DNA of 64,000 nucleotides from Streptomyces sp. NBC_00286 (GCF_036173125.1 NZ_CP108054.1:1550001-1614000); one strand, 5' to 3'; shown: positions 15,663 through 26,911, counted from the first letter of the stretch. A program made the numbers and translations. The notes: a model not told the origin generated them from the letters alone.

Positions 15663-16655
15663 TCAATCCCCTTCAGTGTCGTACCGAACCAGGTGGCACA
15701 GCGCCTGCGTCTCGCCCGCGGCGAGCGCGGCCATCGCCTCCGGCAGTTCCTCGAAGGCGCAGGAGCCGGTGATCAGCGCGTCCAGTGCGGGGTCGGCGAG
15801 CAGTTCGAGCGCCAGGGCGAGCCGGTCGGCGTACGTACGGCGCCCGCTCCTGGCCGGGGAGACCGTGCCCACCTGGCTGCTGCGGACGACCAGGCGGCGG
15901 GAGTGGAAGGCCTCGCCCAGCGGCAGGCTGACCCGCCGGTCGCCGTACCAGCTCAGCTCGAGGACGGTGCCCTCCGGGGCGAGGAGTTCGAGAGAGCGGG
16001 TGAGTCCGGCTTCGGTGGCGCTGGCGTGCACGACCAGGTCGCAGTCGCCGGCGGCGTCCGCGGGGAGCGCGAAGTCGACGCCGAGTGCCCGCGCGAGTTC
16101 GGCCCGCGCCGGGTTGGCGTCCACGAGCTGGACGCGGACGGCGGGGTACCGGGCGAGGAGGGCGGCGACACTCGCGCCGACCATCCCGGCGCCCACCACC
16201 GCGATGCGGTCGCCGATGAGCGGGGCGGCGTCCCACAAGGCGTTGACCGCGGTTTCGACGGTCCCTGCAAGGACGGCGCGCGAGGCGGGCACGGACTCGG
16301 GTACGGGGGTCACGGCGGCGGCCGGGACGACGTACCGGGTCTGATGCGGATAGAGACAGAAGACGGTCCGCCCGAGGAGCGACGCCGGGCCCTCCTCCAC
16401 CAGGCCCACGTTCAAGTACCCGTACTTGACCGGCCCCGGGAACTCGCCCTCCTGGAACGGCGCCCGCATCGAGCCGTACTGGCTCTCGGGCACGCCGCCG
16501 CGGAAGACGAGGGTCTCGGTCCCCCGGCTCACTCCGGAGAAGAGCGTGCGCACCAGCACCTCGCCCTCGACGGGGCTCGGGAGTTCGATGTCCCGTATCC
16601 CTCCGTGCCCCGGAGACTCCAGCCAGAAGGCGCGCGCTGCGCGGTCCATCGGCAT
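15663..16655 (-). CDS. Zinc-type (MDR superfamily) dehydrogenase
   Basis: 330-residue medium-chain dehydrogenase/reductase-like protein. The N-terminal catalytic domain has LVRTLFSGVSRGTETLVFRGG and PGPVKYGYLNVGLVEEG; the Rossmann domain has IAVVGAGMVGASVAALLARY and LVDANPARAELARALGVDFAL. Several residues that bind catalytic zinc in alcohol dehydrogenases are not obvious, as in the sugar- and bacteriochlorophyllide-type members. It would oxidise or reduce an alcohol group of a pathway intermediate. ATG at 16655 is chosen because AGGAGG lies five bases upstream. It heads the leftward series that continues with the PTPS-like gene after 221 bp and is divergent from the CDP-alcohol phosphatidyltransferase. 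Confidence 0.86.
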   Translation of the reverse strand: MPMDRAARAFWLESPGHGGIRDIELPSPVEGEVLVRTLFSGVSRGTETLVFRGGVPESQYGSMRAPFQEGEFPGPVKYGYLNVGLVEEGPASLLGRTVFCLYPHQTRYVVPAAAVTPVPESVPASRAVLAGTVETAVNALWDAAPLIGDRIAVVGAGMVGASVAALLARYPAVRVQLVDANPARAELARALGVDFALPADAAGDCDLVVHASATEAGLTRSLELLAPEGTVLELSWYGDRRVSLPLGEAFHSRRLVVRSSQVGTVSPARSGRRTYADRLALALELLADPALDALITGSCAFEELPEAMAALAAGETQALCHLVRYDTEGD

Positions 16656-16826
16656 CTCATCCTCCTGAAATTTCGTGCTGCACTTGTGCCGCTCAGTCGT
16701 GCCCGAGCTGTGAACCTGCTGAGTCCCGCTGAACGATCCGGCGACTGTGCACGTACCGACCGTTGCGAAGCCGCGGACAACGTAAGCGGCAGTGATCGAC
16801 TTTGTCATCTGGCCGGAGGATGTGCG

Positions 16827-17711
16827 GTGGCCCTGAACAACACGTACGACGCGAGGCTCTTGCAGGTGCAGCAGGAAACGGCGGTGGGTGCGGGCGCGAT
16901 GCTCCTCCTGCTGACCGTCCTCGGCACGGCGATCGGCATGGGTCCTGCGGGCTGGCTGACGGGCCTGGCCTTCGCGTTCGCCACCTGGGCCGTGCTCGCC
17001 CGCGCCCTGCACCGCACCCGCCCCCGCTCCTTCGGCCCCGCGAACCGCGTCACCCTCGGCCGCGCCACGCTCGTCGCCGGCGTCACGGCCCTGGTCGCGG
17101 AGTCCTTCCAGAGCCCGCCGCCGGTCACGCTCCTGGTCGCCCTGACCGCGGTCGCGCTGATCCTCGACGCGGTGGACGGCAAGGTCGCCCGCCGCACCGG
17201 TTCCTCGACCGCGCTGGGCGCCCGCTTCGACATGGAGGTCGACGCGTTCCTGATCCTGGTGCTGAGCGTGTACGTCTCCACGCAGCTCGGCCCGTGGGTG
17301 CTGCTGATCGGCGGGATGCGGTACGCCTTCGTGGCGGCGGCCCGTTTCATGCCCTGGCTGAACGCCGCCCTGCCCCCGAGCACAGGCCGCAAGACGGTGG
17401 CAGCCCTCCAGGGCGTGGCTCTGCTGATCGCAGGCGCGCAGATCCTCCCGTACGCGGCGACGCTGGCGACGGTCGTCCTGGCGCTGGGCTCGCTGGTGTG
17501 GTCGTTCGGCCGGGACATCGGGTGGCTGTGGCGGAACCGGGAGGGCGGGACGACGCCTCGCGCTCGCGAGACGGCCGAGCCCGTGGCCACTGAGGCCTAC
17601 GCCTCCGCCTCCGTGTCCTCTTCGGCTTCCGCGCCCTCCGCGGCTTCCGCGTCCTCTCGGGTTCCGGTACTCGCCGCGTCGAGCAGGGCGACCAGTTCGT
17701 CACGGCTGTAG
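16827..17711 (+). CDS. CDP-alcohol phosphatidyltransferase family membrane enzyme
   Basis: About 294 residues. The family signature DGxxARx8Gx3Dx3D is perfect: DGKVARRTGSSTALG followed by ARFDMEVD. Hydrophobic segments flank it (MLLLLTVLGTAIGMG, WLTGLAFAFATWAVLA, VTLLVALTAVALILDAV, FLILVLSVYVSTQLG, GVALLIAGAQILPYA). Such enzymes transfer a phosphatidyl or phosphoalcohol group from a CDP-linked donor to an alcohol, making phospholipids or phospholipid-linked products in the membrane. Start is GTG at 16827, with GGAGG upstream. The Ser/Ala-rich end (about residues 258-294) overlaps a convergent gene by 115 bp. Its presence beside a flippase-like protein and a glycosyltransferase suggests a lipid-anchored product. 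Confidence 0.9.
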   Translation: MALNNTYDARLLQVQQETAVGAGAMLLLLTVLGTAIGMGPAGWLTGLAFAFATWAVLARALHRTRPRSFGPANRVTLGRATLVAGVTALVAESFQSPPPVTLLVALTAVALILDAVDGKVARRTGSSTALGARFDMEVDAFLILVLSVYVSTQLGPWVLLIGGMRYAFVAAARFMPWLNAALPPSTGRKTVAALQGVALLIAGAQILPYAATLATVVLALGSLVWSFGRDIGWLWRNREGGTTPRARETAEPVATEAYASASVSSSASAPSAASASSRVPVLAASSRATSSSRL

Positions 17712-18202
17712 CCGATGAGGGCGGCTCGGTGGGCGGCCATCAGCAGCAGATGCGCCACGACCCGCCCCTTGAATCCGTCCTTGCCCTCGCCGTACCACTC
17801 CTCGGGCTTCTCGATCCCCAGGCTGCTCATCACCAGCCCGTACTCACGCCGGATTTCGGCGACGGTGTCGGTGACCGCGGCCAGGAGCGTCGCCCCGGGC
17901 CGCTCACACTCCAGCGCGAAGCAGCCCCAGTCGTCGGGCTCGCACCCACTGGGCGGATTCTCCCGCAACCGCGCGTACCGCTCGTCGTCGAAGCCCGCGC
18001 CACCGAACTCGTCATGCACCAGGGCGAACCGGTGGAACCCCGGCGGAACGGGCGGCGGCGGAGGTGTGTAGTCCCACCCGGCGTTCTCGTACAGCCGCCG
18101 TTTCACCTCCTCCTCGTCGGTATCGATCACGGTGAAGCCGGTGTCGAGGTTGCGTCCGGTGATGGTGCCGTCGTCGTCGCGGTAGAAGGACAGGCCGCCC
18201 AT
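17597..18202 (-). CDS. Conserved hypothetical protein
   Basis: 201 residues, cytoplasmic, no family recognised. It is acidic, starts MGGLSFYRDDDGTITGRNLDTGF and contains a proline run (YTPPPPPVPPGF), two conserved-looking stretches (DDWGCFALECERPGATLLAAVTDTVAEI, broken here by my reading) and an alanine/glutamate-rich tail. GGAGGG precedes the ATG. The tail is antisense to the end of the CDP-alcohol phosphatidyltransferase gene; both ends are low-complexity, so one or both may have drifted into each other. Its codon use is typical for the genome, so I consider it real. No clear functional link to the neighbouring pathway. Confidence 0.7.
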   Translation of the reverse strand: MGGLSFYRDDDGTITGRNLDTGFTVIDTDEEEVKRRLYENAGWDYTPPPPPVPPGFHRFALVHDEFGGAGFDDERYARLRENPPSGCEPDDWGCFALECERPGATLLAAVTDTVAEIRREYGLVMSSLGIEKPEEWYGEGKDGFKGRVVAHLLLMAAHRAALIGYSRDELVALLDAASTGTREDAEAAEGAEAEEDTEAEA

Positions 18203-18388
18203 GGAAGCCCTCCGTTGTCAGCAGTGAGTGATGATCTTCCTGGGCGGACCATACGGACCGGCGAACCGCACGGATGGCGGCCCGTGGAATGTCACCCCAT
18301 CGCGTGACGCACTGTCTCAGCCCCGCCCGCACACCCGCGGCAATGGAACGATGCGTGAATGGCCGGGTGGGCGAGGAGGTGGGGCCAA

Positions 18389-19174
18389 GTGGGCTGGGAT
18401 CCTGAGGAATTGGTCGGTGACTGGCTCGGGGTGAGTACGTATCCGGAGCGCGTTCGTGAGAGCTACCGTCGTCATGCCCGTCGCTGGCTGAGCCACTGCG
18501 CGGAGACCAACCTTGCGTGGGACCGGGTCGCCGCCCAGCACATCGCTCTATGGGCCCATCGGCCGGGAGCGCCCCACAGCTCGACGGCACGGCAAGTCTC
18601 GGCGGTACGTTCCTTCTACGCGTACGCCGTCCGCCAGAACGCGGCCCTGTACAACCCAGCCGAGCGCCGCCCCCGGCTGACCAATGGCGCGCAACTCACC
18701 CCGTCCCGCCTGGACCCCTGGCAGGTCACGGTCCTCCTCGCGGCGCTCGACGAGCGCGGACCGGCCGACTCCCCTCAGCCACACCTGGACCGCGTCTGCG
18801 GTTACCTGCTGACCGGTCTGGGCCTGCGCTCCGCCGAGATCCGGAGCATCACCCTCGACGACCTCACCACCACCCACGACGTCAGCCGCGGCCCCGACAC
18901 CCTCCGCTTGTACGATCCCGCCGGCCACCCGCGCTTCGTCCACCTCCCGCCGCTTCTCCGGGAGGCGATCGAGGCCTACCTGCCCCACAGGCGCCGGCCC
19001 CGAGACCCGACTCACGGAGGCCCGCTCCTCACGACCCGGGCCGGAATCAAAATCCCGAACCGCCACCCGAACGACCTCCTCCGCGCCGTGGCCACGACGA
19101 GCGGGCTGCTGCGCGTCTCCGACGGGGCGGGGCCGCCGACCGCTCCGGTTTCGACCAGAACTGCTTGGTGCTGA
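18389..19174 (+). pseudogene. Tyrosine recombinase/integrase lacking its catalytic C-terminus
   Basis: The frame starts at GTG 18389 with GAGGAGG upstream. It encodes a SAM-like N-terminal domain (LVGDWLGVSTYPERVRESYRRH) and the first part of the tyrosine recombinase catalytic domain, including the first catalytic Arg at residue 147 (LTGLGLRSAEIRSI). Sequence remains family-like to NRHPNDLLRAVATTSGLL near 19110. The HxxR and Tyr motifs that complete the active site are absent and replaced by about 20 unrelated residues. It therefore cannot recombine DNA. The remnant of a VapC toxin gene faces it from the other side of the break. Confidence 0.75.
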
Positions 19175-19182
19175 CCGGGTGT

Positions 19183-19251
19183 TCAGCCACACAGCAGGTC
19201 TGGCCCTCGTCGGTGAGAGATAACGACCGCCGAGCAGTCGATCACGATCAC
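19183..19251 (-). pseudogene. Stub of a VapC (PIN-domain) toxin gene
   Basis: The frame overlaps the antitoxin stop (GTGA) exactly as in VapBC operons and begins VIVIDCSAVV, the first strand and first catalytic Asp of PIN ribonucleases. After roughly ten residues the sequence becomes unrelated (ISHRRGPDLLCG) and stops at codon 23. The remaining 110 or so residues of the toxin are missing. Confidence 0.7.
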
Positions 19252-19478
19252 CGGCCCGCCCGTGCGTCGTCGATCGCGGACAACACGTCGGACGTGCTGA
19301 GACTCGCGCCGGCCTCGGCTTCGGCCCGGGCGGCGATCTCGACGAGCGTGGGCCGGGCGGCTGCACCGACGAGTACGTCGAGCGCGTACGCCTGGAGCGA
19401 CTTGCCCGCCTGAGCGGCGCGGGCCTGCAGGACGGCCAGAGCTTCGTCCGGAACATCGCGGATCGTGAGTGCAGTCAT
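19248..19478 (-). CDS. VapB/FitA-type ribbon-helix-helix antitoxin, orphaned
   Basis: 76-residue antitoxin: MTALTIRDVPDEALAVLQARAAQAG is the ribbon-helix-helix DNA-binding fold of FitA-like antitoxins, and the C-terminal part (LSTSDVLSAIDDARAGR) would wrap the cognate PIN toxin. The antitoxin reading frame is intact and should still bind its own promoter. The toxin gene behind it has been reduced to a stub, so the protein is now without its partner unless it neutralises a toxin elsewhere. The intactness of the antitoxin is the expected order of decay. Confidence 0.85.
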   Translation of the reverse strand: MTALTIRDVPDEALAVLQARAAQAGKSLQAYALDVLVGAAARPTLVEIAARAEAEAGASLSTSDVLSAIDDARAGR

Positions 19479-19513
19479 GCCTGCATTCTCTCGGCGTCGC
19501 AGGCGCTCCAGCT

Positions 19514-20509
19514 TCAGTGCCCGTGGCCGTCCTCCGAACCGTGCTCCTCCGCGGTCGGCTCCGCCGTTGCCGGCGCACCCCCCGCGTACACCGTGAAAGC
19601 CGCCGTACGGACCTTGCCCTCGTGCTTGAAGTCGAGGAAGAGGCGGTACGCGCCCTTACTGGGGGCCGTTGCTGTGAACGACACCTGCGGGCCGGGGTTC
19701 GTCTTTCCGTCGCCGGGTTCGCCGTTGGGGTGGACGTGGAGGTAGGCGAGGTCTCCTGAGCGGAGGGCGACCAGGTGGCCGTATGCGCCGAGGTAGGGCT
19801 GGAGGTTGCGTACGGGCTTGCCGGACTTGGTGACGTTCAGTTGGAGTTCGCTGGCTGCGCCGGGGCGGAGCTCGCCGTTGAGCGTGACCTTGTAGTCGTC
19901 GACGATCGCGGTGGGTGCGGCCTTCGGCAGTTCGGCCGGCTTGTACGGGCCCGACACCGCGAGGTCGGAGCCCAGGGTCAGGCCCTCCGCGGCGCCCTTG
20001 GGCTTGAAGTCGGCGAAGACGCGGTAGCCGCCCGCCTTCGGCAGCTCGACCGGGATCGACCAGGTGCCGTCGGCGGCACGGGTGGGGTGGAGGTGGCGAT
20101 AGACCGTGAGGTCGCGTGAGGCGACGATGAGGTGCAGTTCCTTCTCGTGCTCGCGCTGATACGCGGTCACGTTCCGGCCTGTGCTGTTCTTGACGATGGC
20201 GAAGTTCAGCTCCGTGGACTCGCCGGCCTCGATGCGCGAGGTCTTCAGGTCGAGCGTGTAGCCGCCCTCGGAGATCTGCAGCCCGCCGGGCAGTTCCGCG
20301 GCGTGCCCGCCGGCAGCTTCCGCGCCGCCGCTATGGCCGCCGCCTCCGTCCTTCTCCTTGTCCGCCGCGTGGCCGCCGTGCTGTGCGGCCTCGGCCGTCT
20401 TGTCGTCGTCGGACACCACGGGGTCGACGGCGTTGCCCACTCCGTAGGCCGCGCCGAAGGTCGCAGCGAGCGCGGCGGCGAAGGTCGTGAGCTTGAGTGC
20501 GGTGTGCAT
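19514..20509 (-). CDS. Exported His-rich protein of the copper locus
   Basis: 331 residues with one N-terminal hydrophobic segment (LKLTTFAAALAATFGAAYGVG) that is a signal peptide or membrane anchor, then a His/Gly/Asp-rich linker (HGGHAADKEKDGGGGHSGG) and two immunoglobulin-like beta domains (about 90-190 and 215-310) with paired His motifs (VYRHLHPTRAADG, AYLHVHPNGEPGD). The C-terminus EEHGSEDGHGH is again metal-binding in character. It is probably an extracytoplasmic copper-binding protein. It is divergent from copA with CsoR-type operators between them, so coregulation by copper is expected. ATG 20509 is chosen for the GAAGGGA site and the signal segment. Confidence 0.8.
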   Translation of the reverse strand: MHTALKLTTFAAALAATFGAAYGVGNAVDPVVSDDDKTAEAAQHGGHAADKEKDGGGGHSGGAEAAGGHAAELPGGLQISEGGYTLDLKTSRIEAGESTELNFAIVKNSTGRNVTAYQREHEKELHLIVASRDLTVYRHLHPTRAADGTWSIPVELPKAGGYRVFADFKPKGAAEGLTLGSDLAVSGPYKPAELPKAAPTAIVDDYKVTLNGELRPGAASELQLNVTKSGKPVRNLQPYLGAYGHLVALRSGDLAYLHVHPNGEPGDGKTNPGPQVSFTATAPSKGAYRLFLDFKHEGKVRTAAFTVYAGGAPATAEPTAEEHGSEDGHGH

Positions 20510-20566
20510 GGCGGGGTCCCTTCTCCAGTCTCCAGGGCCGCCGCTCGGGGCGACCGACGCTCCTAA

Positions 20567-20586
20567 CATACCCCCAGGGGGTACAC
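20567..20586. promoter_or_regulatory. CsoR-type copper operator, site 1
   Basis: CATACCCCCAGGGGGTACA contains TACCCCC and GGGGGTA around a single base, the G-tract palindrome recognised by CsoR copper repressors. It lies 58 bp upstream of the exported His-rich protein gene and fits control of that leftward promoter. Confidence 0.75.
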
Positions 20587-20650
20587 AGTCAAGTCGAATC
20601 AGCACTTGAATCGAATACGGGGCGGGGGTATACATGGAGACGCAGATCTT

Positions 20651-20669
20651 AATACCCCCATGGGGTATT
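20651..20669. promoter_or_regulatory. CsoR-type copper operator, site 2
   Basis: AATACCCC and GGGGTATT form a perfect inverted repeat separated by CAT, 38 bp before the copA start. The arrangement matches CsoR operators of actinobacterial copA promoters. Confidence 0.85.
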
Positions 20670-20706
20670 CAAGGAGAATCCACCCGCCACGCCCCGAGGA
20701 GCGGAC

Positions 20707-22974
<2,268 letters not shown>

Positions 22975-22989
22975 GGCAAATGCAGCCCG

Positions 22990-23898
22990 CTAAACCGCCA
23001 TCAGCAGAAGCATCGCCGCCATGGTGCCGCCCATGCCGACATGGGCGGCCAGCGCGGCCTCGGGTGCGGCTCCGGGGCGGCGGCGGTGGCGGTGGGCGTC
23101 GAGTTTCGCCGTACGGCCCCGGTCCCGGAACGCGAGCGTCAGCGAGGCCAGGAACACGACGACCGTGTCCGGCATGGCGAGCAGCCAACGGCTCCAGCTG
23201 TTGCGGCGGCCACCTTCACGGCCCTCCGTGAGACGGTGGCTCCGGTTGGTTGCGTCCCGGATCTGCGCCCACACGGACGCGGCGATCGACAACAGGAAGT
23301 AGACCGCGAGCGCGACGACCACGAGACGCCAGACAGCGGTACCCGAGTACGCCGATGCGTCGGCACCGCCGGCGGCGGACAGATCGGACGACTCCGTCCC
23401 ATGACCGTGCCCCTGTACGACGCTCCCGTGCCCGTGACCGTGCATGGCCTCCGTATGCGAGTGCCCTGCCGACTCCGAGCCCGCCGCCATGTGCTGCATT
23501 CCCGGCATGTGCGCCATGTGGGAGCCGCCCAGAGCGAGCACCGGCCCGGAGGACGTACTCGTCATGGCCAGCGTCATGATCACCATGCCCGCGCTGCCGA
23601 CGATCAGATGCACCCAGTGCCGGCCATGCCTCCACCCGCCCTCACGCGTGTGCTTCACGGCCAGCGCGACCCCGCCGAGCCCCAGCAGCGCGAACGCCAC
23701 CGCCCACCCCATGCCGTACTCCGCGTACCAACTCACCGTCAGCGGCAGGGACATGGCGGCCATACACACACTCATCAGCAGATCGCCGCCCGCCGCGAAC
23801 CGGGCCCCGCCTCTGCTGGTCACCATCCGGACCGAGCTGACCGCGGCCACGAGCCCGGCGAGCACCGCGATGGACCAGGTCAGGGCCATGATTCCCAT
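22990..23898 (-). CDS. DUF5134-type membrane protein with His/Met-rich loop
   Basis: 302 residues with about seven hydrophobic helices (ALTWSIAVLAGLVAAVSSV, LLMSVCMAAMSLPLTV, WVHLIVGSAGMVIMTLAMT, WRLVVVALAVYFLLSIAASV, VVVFLASLTLAF, MGGTMAAMLLLMAV). The central loop (about 125-175) is rich in His and Met (SHMAHMPGMQHM, EAMHGHGHGSVVQGHGHG), a feature of copper-handling proteins. It matches actinobacterial DUF5134 proteins found near copper genes. It may bind or move copper, but the mechanism is unknown. GGAGG five bases before the ATG fixes the start. Its 3' end converges on copA with 15 bp between stops. Confidence 0.8.
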   Translation of the reverse strand: MGIMALTWSIAVLAGLVAAVSSVRMVTSRGGARFAAGGDLLMSVCMAAMSLPLTVSWYAEYGMGWAVAFALLGLGGVALAVKHTREGGWRHGRHWVHLIVGSAGMVIMTLAMTSTSSGPVLALGGSHMAHMPGMQHMAAGSESAGHSHTEAMHGHGHGSVVQGHGHGTESSDLSAAGGADASAYSGTAVWRLVVVALAVYFLLSIAASVWAQIRDATNRSHRLTEGREGGRRNSWSRWLLAMPDTVVVFLASLTLAFRDRGRTAKLDAHRHRRRPGAAPEAALAAHVGMGGTMAAMLLLMAV

Positions 23899-23997
23899 CG
23901 ATACCTCCGCATCGACCGACTGCGGCTCGTACTGGTGCCCTTAGTACGTGCCGGGAAAGCGGCCCGTTCAGGCCTTGCCGACCCTTGACGCCGGCCC

Positions 23998-24029
23998 TTG
24001 ACAAAACCCATACCCCCTAGGGGTATGAT
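23998..24029 (+). promoter_or_regulatory. Promoter of the copper chaperone gene with embedded CsoR operator
   Basis: TTGACA (23998-24003) and TATGAT (24024-24029) are separated by 20 bp, longer than the standard 17. The palindrome CATACCCC-CTA-GGGGTATG (24009-24027) fills the spacer and overlaps the -10 element. A CsoR-type repressor bound here would block polymerase until copper is present. Confidence 0.8.
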
Positions 24030-24085
24030 GGCTCCATCAGGACCGAGTAGAAAACCTAGAGCCAAGCAGCCAGAGGAGCGGAGTC

Positions 24086-24304
24086 ATGGTGCAGGACATT
24101 TACGAGGTCAAGGGCATGACGTGCGACCACTGCGTCAAGGCCGTCTCTTCCGAGGTCGGCGCCCTCGACGGCGTCACGGGCGTAGAGGTCGATCTGAAGA
24201 CCGGCCACGTGACGGTGTCCAGCGGCGAGCGCCTGTCGTACGACGCGGTCGCCGAGGCCGTGGACGAGGCCGGCTACGACCTGATGGGCCGCCGCGAGCA
24301 GTAG
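24086..24304 (+). CDS. copZ: Copper chaperone, single HMA domain
   Basis: 72-residue CopZ-like protein with a single ferredoxin-like heavy-metal domain. The Cu(I)-binding motif is GMTCDHCVKAV, residues 10-20. It would carry Cu(I) to the N-terminal domain of CopA in the cytoplasm. GAGGAG is nine bases upstream of the ATG. A CsoR operator lies in its promoter and a strong terminator follows 22 bp after the stop, so it is a one-gene transcript. Confidence 0.95.
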   Translation: MVQDIYEVKGMTCDHCVKAVSSEVGALDGVTGVEVDLKTGHVTVSSGERLSYDAVAEAVDEAGYDLMGRREQ

Positions 24305-24326
24305 GGCCCTGTCGTCAGACGCCCGG

Positions 24327-24368
24327 AACGGTCCCGCCCGTGTACGTCTCGTACGGGCGGGACCGTCT
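24327..24368 (+). terminator. Strong hairpin terminator
   Basis: ACGGTCCCGCCCGT (24327-24340) pairs perfectly with ACGGGCGGGACCGT (24352-24365) over an 11-base loop, followed by CTTTG. It ends the copZ transcript and may also serve the convergent EF-G-like gene. Confidence 0.85.
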
Positions 24369-24438
24369 TTGTTGCCACCGGCCTTCAAGCAACCGTCCTT
24401 CAAGCCACGGTCCTTGTAGCCGTCACCGGCCCCTGGAG

Positions 24439-26550
24439 CTACCGGGCCAGGACCCCGTCGGACGCCGCGCTCGGCGCCAGGGCGTACCCGGCGGGCCGGG
24501 TGGTGAACGTGCCCCGGCCCTGGCTCCGGCTGCGCAACCGCGTGGCATAGCCGAACAGTTCGGCCAGCGGCACGGTCGCCGTGATCACCACCGCGCCCGC
24601 CCGCACGACCGAGCCGGTGACCCGGCCGCGCCGCGCCGCGAGGTCGCCGAGCACTCCGCCCATGGCGTCCTCGGGCACGGTGACCGTGACGTCGACCACC
24701 GGTTCCAGGAGCGCCATCTCGCCGGCGCGCAGGGCGTCACGGAGCGCGAGTCGGCCTGCCGTCCGGAACGCCATCTCCGAAGAGTCCTTCGGATGGGTCG
24801 CCCCATCGGTCAGTACGACACTCACCCCGGTCACCGGATGACCGCCGAGCGGCCCCTCGGCCAGCGCGTCCCGGCACCCCGCCTCGAAGGCTCGTACGTA
24901 CTCCTTCGGCACCCGGCCCCCGACGACGGTCGACCGGAACGCGAAGCCGGTCGCACTGCCGGCACCATCGGAACCGCCGGCACCAGGGGTGGCCTCCAGC
25001 GGCCCCACGTCAAGGACGACATGGGCGAACTGACCGGCGCCGCCGTCCTGTTTGACATGCCGGTACACCAGCCCCGACACGCCACGGACGAGGGTCTCCC
25101 GGTACGCCACCCTCGGCCGGCCGACGCCGACGGCCAGCCCGTGAGCGCGCCGGATCTTCTCCACCGCCACCTCCAGGTGCAGCTCGCCCATCCCCGACAG
25201 CACGGTCTGGCCGGTCTCGGGGTCGGTCCTGACCACCAGCGAGGGATCCTCCTCGACCAGCCGCGTCAGCGCCGACGCCAAGCGGTTCGTGTCGGTGCTC
25301 CTGCTCGCCTCGACCGCCACGGAGACGACCGGGTCGGCGGCGCTCGGCGGTTCGAGAAGGAGAGGAGCCGAGGGTGCGCACAGGGTCGACCCGGCGCGGG
25401 CGGACTTCAGTCCGACCACCGCGACGATGTCCCCGGCCACGGCCCGGTCCAACTCGGCGTGCCGGTCGGCCTGGACGCGCAGAATCCGCCCGATGCGCTC
25501 GGTGCGCCGTGCGCTCGCGTCCCATACCGTGTCTCCCTTCTCAATCGTTCCCGAGTACAGACGTACGTACGTCAGCCGCCCCGTGGCGGTCGCGTTCACC
25601 TTGAACGCCAGTGCCGCGAACGGCGCCGCCGGGTCAGCGACCCGTTCCTGCTCCGCGCCGTCCTGAGTGCCCCGTATCGCGGGCACGTCCAGCGGCGAGG
25701 GCAGGTACGCGACGACGGCCTCCAGCAGCGGCTCGATTCCGCGGTTGCGATAGGCCGAGCCGCACAGCACGACCACGCCGTCACCGGTACGGGTCAGATC
25801 GCGCAGCGCGGCGGTCAGCGTCCGCGTGGAGAGAGCGGACCGCGCGCAGAACTCCTCCAGTGCGGGCGCATGGAGTTCCGCCACCGCTTCCTCCAACTGC
25901 CGTCGGCGCCGGTGCGCTTCATCCCGCAGGACATCCGGAACCGGACCTTCGTCGACCGCCTCGCTGCCGTCGGCCCAGACCAGCGACCTCATATGCACCA
26001 GATCCACCACCCCGGTGAAGCCGTCCTCCGTGCCGATCGGCAACTGGACGACCAGCGGGGCCGGATGCAACCGCTCCCGGATCGACTCGACCGCCCTGTC
26101 GAGGTCTGCACCGGCGCGGTCCAGCTTGTTGACGAAGGCGATCCGTGGCACACCGTGCCGATCGGCCTGCCGCCACACCGACTCGCTCTGCGGCTCCACT
26201 CCCGCGACGGCGTCGAACACCGCGATCGCGCCGTCGAGCACGCGCAGCGAGCGTTCCACCTCGTCGGAGAAGTCGACATGCCCCGGGGTGTCGATCAGGT
26301 TGATCCGGTGGCCGTCCCAGGCGCAACTGACCGCCGCGGCGAAGATGGTGATGCCACGATCGCGCTCCTGAGGATCGAAGTCGGTGACGGTCGTGCCGTC
26401 ATGGACCTCACCCCGCTTGTGGGTGGTTCCGGTGACGTACAGGATCCGCTCGGTGACGGTGGTCTTCCCGGCGTCGACGTGGGCGAGGATGCCCAGGTTG
26501 CGAACGGCGGTGAGCGGACTGGTGAGTTGACGGTGCAGGTTGTTGCGCAC
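24439..26550 (-). CDS. Elongation factor G paralogue (FusB/ribosomal-protection-like GTPase)
   Basis: 703 residues with all EF-G domains. The GTPase domain has AHVDAGKTT near residue 24, the switch region [24 protein letters not shown] and NKLD. The later domains include [15 protein letters not shown] and the domain IV/V sequence. It differs from housekeeping EF-G in its N-terminus and in domain IV, placing it with the second EF-G or TetM/OtrA-like ribosome-protection GTPases of Streptomyces. It may act in stress or recycling or confer mild drug tolerance; the sequence alone does not decide. GTG 26550 is chosen because the G domain starts 18 residues later and GAAAGG precedes it. The str operon is not around it, confirming it is an extra copy. 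Confidence 0.88.
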   Translation of the reverse strand: MRNNLHRQLTSPLTAVRNLGILAHVDAGKTTVTERILYVTGTTHKRGEVHDGTTVTDFDPQERDRGITIFAAAVSCAWDGHRINLIDTPGHVDFSDEVERSLRVLDGAIAVFDAVAGVEPQSESVWRQADRHGVPRIAFVNKLDRAGADLDRAVESIRERLHPAPLVVQLPIGTEDGFTGVVDLVHMRSLVWADGSEAVDEGPVPDVLRDEAHRRRRQLEEAVAELHAPALEEFCARSALSTRTLTAALRDLTRTGDGVVVLCGSAYRNRGIEPLLEAVVAYLPSPLDVPAIRGTQDGAEQERVADPAAPFAALAFKVNATATGRLTYVRLYSGTIEKGDTVWDASARRTERIGRILRVQADRHAELDRAVAGDIVAVVGLKSARAGSTLCAPSAPLLLEPPSAADPVVSVAVEASRSTDTNRLASALTRLVEEDPSLVVRTDPETGQTVLSGMGELHLEVAVEKIRRAHGLAVGVGRPRVAYRETLVRGVSGLVYRHVKQDGGAGQFAHVVLDVGPLEATPGAGGSDGAGSATGFAFRSTVVGGRVPKEYVRAFEAGCRDALAEGPLGGHPVTGVSVVLTDGATHPKDSSEMAFRTAGRLALRDALRAGEMALLEPVVDVTVTVPEDAMGGVLGDLAARRGRVTGSVVRAGAVVITATVPLAELFGYATRLRSRSQGRGTFTTRPAGYALAPSAASDGVLAR

Positions 26551-26911
26551 GGCCCATGGCCTTTCGGGGTGAATCCAGAATCGGGCAGCGCGATTCCCGG
26601 CGATACGGGCCTGTCGGGACGTCAACGGGCAGGCAAGCACCACGCGTTGAGGTGGTGTGCGAGCCCGACTTCATCGAGTCGGGCGCTGGCGCTACCGCGT
26701 CAGGTGGCGCCGCCGAGTCAGGCGTTCGTCACGGACATCCGGTACCGGCCGCGCAGCGGGCACCGGCCAGCCGAAGACACGAGGATCACCTCGTACAGCG
26801 ACCGGGGAACGACGACAGCGGTGCGGTACCGCATGGCCGGGCTCCCCTCACTCATCACGTGGCGCGCCGTCATGTCGTGGCGGCGCGCGCGTTGTGTGGC
26901 GAGTGTAGGGA

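Noticed and set aside
18359..19413. Intact integrase
   Set aside because: The HxxR and Tyr parts of the active site are missing, so it is listed as a pseudogene.
24439..26550. Housekeeping elongation factor G
   Set aside because: The str operon neighbours (rpsL, rpsG, tuf) are absent and the N-terminus differs; it is better called a paralogue.
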